Shown piece by piece: positions 60,736-64,000 of a stretch of 64,000 bases of DNA. The notes beneath the pieces are model-generated. The model ran no database searches. It was not told where the DNA came from and saw only the letters and a program-made list of their open reading frames with translations. Position numbers and translations under genes: made by a program. The stretch is from JASLBX01 sp035762665 (GTDB taxonomy: Bacteria; Actinomycetota; Actinomycetes; Jiangellales; Jiangellaceae): positions 18,010 to 82,009 of the forward strand of contig DASTNZ010000082.1 in the NCBI GenBank assembly GCA_035762665.1. Reading direction: 5' to 3'. The first letter of the stretch is position 1. Every line of letters begins with the position of its first letter.

Positions 60736-61161
60736 TCAGTCGAGCGCGGCGTCCAGGGTGGTGGGAACTGCCCTGAGCGCCTGGCTGACCGGGCAGTTCT
60801 CCTTGGCGTTCTCGGCGGCTGCCAGGAAATCTTCCGCACTCATACCGGGCACGCTCCCGCGCACGATGAGGTGAATCCCGGTGACGCCCTCGCCTGGCTG
60901 GAATGTCGTCGCTGCCTGGACGTCAAGCGACGCTGGCGGAGTGCCCTCCTTGTCCAGGATGTTCGAGAAGGCCATGCAGTAGCACGACGACAGAGCGGCC
61001 GAGATCAACTCCTCGGGGGACGTCCGACCGCCCGGATCTTCCGTTCGCGCTGCCCACGTGACGTCGTGTGTTCCGAGGCTCGATGACTCGAACGTGACTT
61101 GGCCGGCACCTTGGAAGAGGTTGCCTTCCCAGTGCGTAGACGCGGTACGAGTAGCGGCCAT
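60736..61161 (-). CDS. OsmC family peroxiredoxin
   Basis: A 141-aa protein of the OsmC/Ohr fold. It carries the first Cys motif in ISAALSSCYCMAFSNILD and the second Cys in KENCPVSQALRAV, the pair that reduces organic hydroperoxides. HWEGNLFQGAGQVTFESSSLGTHDVTWAART and SPEELISA are family elements. A GGAGGAG element precedes the ATG MAATRTAS. It is divergent from the truncated haemoglobin gene, so the two may share redox or stress control. Confidence 0.92.
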   Translation of the reverse strand: MAATRTASTHWEGNLFQGAGQVTFESSSLGTHDVTWAARTEDPGGRTSPEELISAALSSCYCMAFSNILDKEGTPPASLDVQAATTFQPGEGVTGIHLIVRGSVPGMSAEDFLAAAENAKENCPVSQALRAVPTTLDAALD

Positions 61162-61235
61162 GTTCGTTAACTCCTCCGTTTGGAAGGTTCGAGTGGCAGA
61201 CGGTGCCCATCCTGCCGCATCTGACGCCTGAGACA

Positions 61236-61634
61236 ATGGGTGGCGTGACCCAGCAAACCCAGACCTTCTACGACTCCGTCGGAGGGCACGAGACGTTCCG
61301 GCTGCTCGTCCACCGCTTCTACGAAGGAGTCGCGGACGACCCGGTGCTCCGTCCCCTTTATCCCGAGGAGGACTTGACGGGGGCGGAGGATCGGCTGCGG
61401 ATGTTTCTGGAGCAGTACTGGGGCGGGCCGACCACATACTCCGAGCAGCGGGGCCATCCGAGGCTGCGGATGCGCCACGCACCGTTCAGGGTGAACCCCG
61501 AGGCGCGCGACCGCTGGCTCCATCACATGAAGGCAGCGGTCGAGTCGCTGAGCCTGCCACCGGATCAGCACGAGATGCTCTGGGACTACCTGCAACGAGC
61601 GGCGTTCTCGCTGGTCAACACGTTCGACGAATGA
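61236..61634 (+). CDS. glbO: Group II truncated haemoglobin (GlbO)
   Basis: A 132-aa 2-on-2 globin. FYDSVGGHETFRLLVHRFYEGVADDPVLRPLYPEEDLTGAEDRLRMFLEQYWGG carries the B10 Tyr region and CD1/E elements, RMRHAPFRV the proximal His, and RDRWLHHM the G8 Trp typical of group II. These proteins bind O2/NO and protect against nitrosative stress. The ATG (MGGVTQQ) and a GTG three codons further (VTQQTQTFYD) are both possible starts. It is divergent from the OsmC gene. Confidence 0.92.
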   Translation: MGGVTQQTQTFYDSVGGHETFRLLVHRFYEGVADDPVLRPLYPEEDLTGAEDRLRMFLEQYWGGPTTYSEQRGHPRLRMRHAPFRVNPEARDRWLHHMKAAVESLSLPPDQHEMLWDYLQRAAFSLVNTFDE

Positions 61635-61720
61635 CGCGAGTCGGCGTTCTGCACTTGGTCGGCCGCTTCGGCTGATCTAGTCTTTCCCGCTGGGGCATGA
61701 TCTAGTGGGGACTTCGGCCA

Positions 61721-62293
61721 ATGGATGTCTTTCTCGAGACCGAACGGCTGGTACTGCGCCGGTTCACCCGCGACGACGTGGATCTGCTTGTCGAGCTGGA
61801 CAGCGATCCCCAGGTCATGTGGTACATCAGCAAGGGCCGGCCCACGGCGCGAGCCGAGATAGAAAAGATCATCCTGCCGCGGTTCCTGGAGTATTACGAA
61901 CTCTTCCCCAGTTACGGCACATGGGCCACGTACGAGAAGGCCACTGGTGAGTTCATCGGCTGGCTGAGCCTGCGGCCCCGCGACGGCGATCCGCCCGACG
62001 AACCAGAACTCGGCTATCGTCTCCGGCGCTCAGCGTGGGGAAAAGGGTACGCCACCGAAGGCGCCCGGGCGCTGGTAGACCTGGCCTTCCGTAAGCTTGG
62101 CGCCCGTCGGATCTACGCAGAGACCATGGCGGTTAATGCCGCGTCCCGCCGGGTCATGGAGAAGGCCGGGCTGAAGTACGCACGGACGTTCCACATGGAG
62201 TTCGAGGATCCCGTCCCCGGCACCGAATTCGGCGAGGTGGAGTACGAGTTGCGCCGCGAGGATTGGGAGACGGCTCAGGGAGGGACGGCCTGA
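61721..62293 (+). CDS. GNAT family N-acetyltransferase (RimJ/RimL type)
   Basis: A 190-aa protein beginning LETERLVLRRFTRDDVDLLVELDSDP, the usual RimJ/RimL start. The CoA-binding motif is ELGYRLRRSAWGKGYATEGARALVDLAF and the later strand is RIYAETMAVNAASRRVMEKAGLKYARTFHMEFED. It acetylates an unknown amino group. The upstream 85 bp contain two GATCTAGT copies of no clear meaning. No operon partner is adjacent. Confidence 0.9.
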   Translation: MDVFLETERLVLRRFTRDDVDLLVELDSDPQVMWYISKGRPTARAEIEKIILPRFLEYYELFPSYGTWATYEKATGEFIGWLSLRPRDGDPPDEPELGYRLRRSAWGKGYATEGARALVDLAFRKLGARRIYAETMAVNAASRRVMEKAGLKYARTFHMEFEDPVPGTEFGEVEYELRREDWETAQGGTA

Positions 62294-62375
62294 CCCATCG
62301 CTCTCCACGTGATTGATCCAGTACTTGGACAGTCCAGTTGCCCTGCCGCCGGGTGGGATCCGTAGTCTCTTGCGC

Positions 62376-64000
62376 GTGACCGACGTTCGACAGGACTGGT
62401 GGCGCAGCGCCGTCATCTACCAGGTGTACATCCGATCGTTCGCGGACGGATCGGGGAGGGGAGTGGGTGACATCCGCGGCCTGCGCTCCCGCCTGCCGTA
62501 CCTCCGAGATCTCGGTGTGGACGCGCTGTGGATCAACCCCTGGTACCCCTCACCCATGCTGGACGGCGGTTACGACGTTGCCGACTACCGCGGCATCGCC
62601 CAGGAGTTCGGGACGCTGGCCGATGCCGAGGCGCTCATTCGCGCGGCCCACAACCACAGGCTGCGTGTGATCCTCGACATCGTGCCGAACCACACGTCCG
62701 ACCGGCACCCGTGGTTCAAGGCCGCGCTCCAGGCCGGGCCGAACTCGCGCGAGCGGGCCCGCTACGTATTCCGTCCAGGCCGCGGCGCAAACGGCGAACT
62801 ACCGCCGAACAACTGGAAGAGCACGTTCGGCGGGCCGGCCTGGACCCGGGTGACCGAGCGCGACGGAACTCCGGGCGAGTGGTACCTGCACCTGTTCGAC
62901 TCGTCCCAGCCCGACCTGGAATGGGGCAACTCGGAGGTGCAACAGGAGTTCCTGGACATCCTCCGGTTCTGGTTTGACCATGGCGTCGACGGCATGCGCA
63001 TAGACGTCGCTCACGGCATGATCAAGCATCCGGACTTGCCGGACCTGCCCGTTGGTAAGGCCGGCCAAGTTGTGGTGTCCGCGCAGAACGACGACCATCC
63101 GCACTGGGACCGAGCCGACGTCCACGAGATCTACCGCGCGTGGCGCAAGGTCGCGGACGGCTACGACCCGCCTCGGGTATTCGTCGCCGAGGCCTGGGTG
63201 GACTCTCCCGAGCGGCTGGCCCACTATGTTCGACCGGGCGGCCTGCATACGGCGTTCAATTTCGACTACCTCCGTGCTGCGTGGTCGGCGCAGGAACTGC
63301 GCCAGATCATCGATCAGACGCTGAGCGTCTTCGATGACGTAGGTGCCCCGGCGACGTGGGTGCTGTCGAACCACGACGTCGAACGGCACGTGACTCGATA
63401 TGGCCGTCAGGTGACGTCTGCGTTCGTCGGCTCCAGCCCGCGGGACGGCCTGGGCGAACCGGACCTAGAACTCGGCACACGCCGAGCCCGGGCGGCCGCG
63501 CTGCTGATGCTCGCCCTGCCCGGAGGCGCGTACATCTATCAGGGCGAGGAGCTCGGGCTGCCCGAGGTCTTGGACATACCGAAGTCGGCCCTCCGCGACC
63601 CGATCTGGGAACGATCCGGCCACACACGGCGCGGCCGCGACGGCTGCCGGGTACCGCTGCCCTGGACCCGTCACGGACCGTCGTACGGCTTCGGCGTGAA
63701 CGGCTCGTGGTTGCCGCAGCCCGCCGGCTGGGGCGCCCGTTCGGTCCAGGTTCAGCAGAACGACCCTAACTCGATGCTCAACCTGTACAAGGAGGCCCTT
63801 CGCATGCGGCATGACCTGCGAGCCCTCGGCCTTGGCCCACTCACGTGGCTGCCCGGCCACGGCGAGGAGGTGCTGGCATTTCGCCGCGAGCCTGACTTCG
63901 TGTGCGTGGTCAATCTCGGCGCAGCGCCGGTTGAGCTTCTCGAATACAACCGAGTACGGCTGTCCAGCGTGCCGCTCGAGAACGGAATGCTGCCACCCGA
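62376..64000 (+). CDS. GH13 alpha-glucosidase/oligo-1,6-glucosidase-type hydrolase (cut by window end)
   Basis: At least 541 residues of a GH13 barrel; the C-terminus is outside the window. Motifs: SAVIYQVYIRSFADGSGRG, GVDALWINPWYPSPMLDGGYDVADYRGI, VILDIVPNHTSDRHPWF, nucleophile Asp in DHGVDGMRIDVAHGM, acid Glu in VFVAEAWVDS and VLSNHDVERHVTRYG. This is the alpha-glucosidase (GH13_30-like) pattern and degrades maltose or isomaltose-type sugars. GTG start after CTTGCGC with no clear Shine-Dalgarno. It is far from the glgE operon but may serve the same glucan economy. Confidence 0.92.
   Translation, partial: MTDVRQDWWRSAVIYQVYIRSFADGSGRGVGDIRGLRSRLPYLRDLGVDALWINPWYPSPMLDGGYDVADYRGIAQEFGTLADAEALIRAAHNHRLRVILDIVPNHTSDRHPWFKAALQAGPNSRERARYVFRPGRGANGELPPNNWKSTFGGPAWTRVTERDGTPGEWYLHLFDSSQPDLEWGNSEVQQEFLDILRFWFDHGVDGMRIDVAHGMIKHPDLPDLPVGKAGQVVVSAQNDDHPHWDRADVHEIYRAWRKVADGYDPPRVFVAEAWVDSPERLAHYVRPGGLHTAFNFDYLRAAWSAQELRQIIDQTLSVFDDVGAPATWVLSNHDVERHVTRYGRQVTSAFVGSSPRDGLGEPDLELGTRRARAAALLMLALPGGAYIYQGEELGLPEVLDIPKSALRDPIWERSGHTRRGRDGCRVPLPWTRHGPSYGFGVNGSWLPQPAGWGARSVQVQQNDPNSMLNLYKEALRMRHDLRALGLGPLTWLPGHGEEVLAFRREPDFVCVVNLGAAPVELLEYNRVRLSSVPLENGMLPP

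Noticed and set aside
61674..61706. Direct repeat GATCTAGT at 61674-61681 and 61699-61706
   Set aside because: It is too short to be distinguished from chance, and the spacing of 25 bp is not helically meaningful for a known regulator.

Overview
The window is GC-rich, densely coded DNA from an actinobacterium, probably a filamentous or Jiangellales/Propionibacteriales-like lineage; I could not identify the genus. The support is lineage-typical genes: the GlgE alpha-glucan/trehalose pathway, the mismatch nuclease NucS, a DnaE2/ImuA/ImuB mutasome with actinobacterial LexA boxes, an acVLRF1 release-type peptidyl-tRNA hydrolase, a DivIVA/FilP-like coiled coil beside methylmalonyl-CoA epimerase (as in Streptomyces), and many GTG starts with 1-4 nt gene overlaps. 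No rRNA, tRNA, CRISPR array or insertion sequence was seen.

Layout. 1-4.8 kb: 5' part of etfB, a HAAS-type membrane protein with its PadR regulator, a mycobacterial Rv3030-like methyltransferase, and an enoyl-CoA hydratase/methyltransferase/acyltransferase operon. 5.2-18.5 kb: alpha-glucan metabolism, with aldo/keto reductase-glgX, convergent glgP, and the operon glgE-treS-mak-(AhpD-like)-glgB. Trehalose is converted to maltose, phosphorylated, polymerised by GlgE, branched by GlgB and degraded by GlgX/GlgP. 18.5-22.9 kb: lipoprotein/membrane protein pair, AAA+ ATPase, thioredoxin-TPR protein. 23-30.4 kb: a B12-dependent acyl-CoA block. It holds a mutase with isobutyryl-CoA-mutase active-site residues, a divergent Rrf2 regulator with a clear operator, MarR, a bPH2 protein with a 51-aa microprotein, MeaB GTPase, thiolase, cobalamin adenosyltransferase, an FMN-type protein and the epimerase. 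30.4-32.1 kb: a short DivIVA-head paralogue and the full coiled-coil protein.

32.1-38.9 kb: two alpha/beta hydrolases, a small zinc-ribbon protein, a PhnDCEE-type transporter, a secreted SGNH hydrolase and an FmdB-like protein. 38.9-50.5 kb: a DNA-repair/mutagenesis region on the minus strand. A LexA box lies on the start codon of an HNH (13E12/DUF222) gene that is followed after 3 nt by dnaE2 and after 24 nt by nucS; a second, perfect LexA box precedes imuA-imuB. Between them are a MerR-controlled three-gene operon and acVLRF1. 50.6-54 kb: a GT4 glycosyltransferase/amylo-glucosidase pair. 54-64 kb: DUF6412 and second YidC, a divergent EF-Tu, DUF3467, DUF998, prolyl oligopeptidase with MscS, OsmC, truncated haemoglobin, a GNAT enzyme and a GH13 alpha-glucosidase cut by the window end.

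Between-gene signals include three families of long inverted repeats at gene ends, one of them present in two copies 24 kb apart, and several promoters that predict leaderless transcripts.
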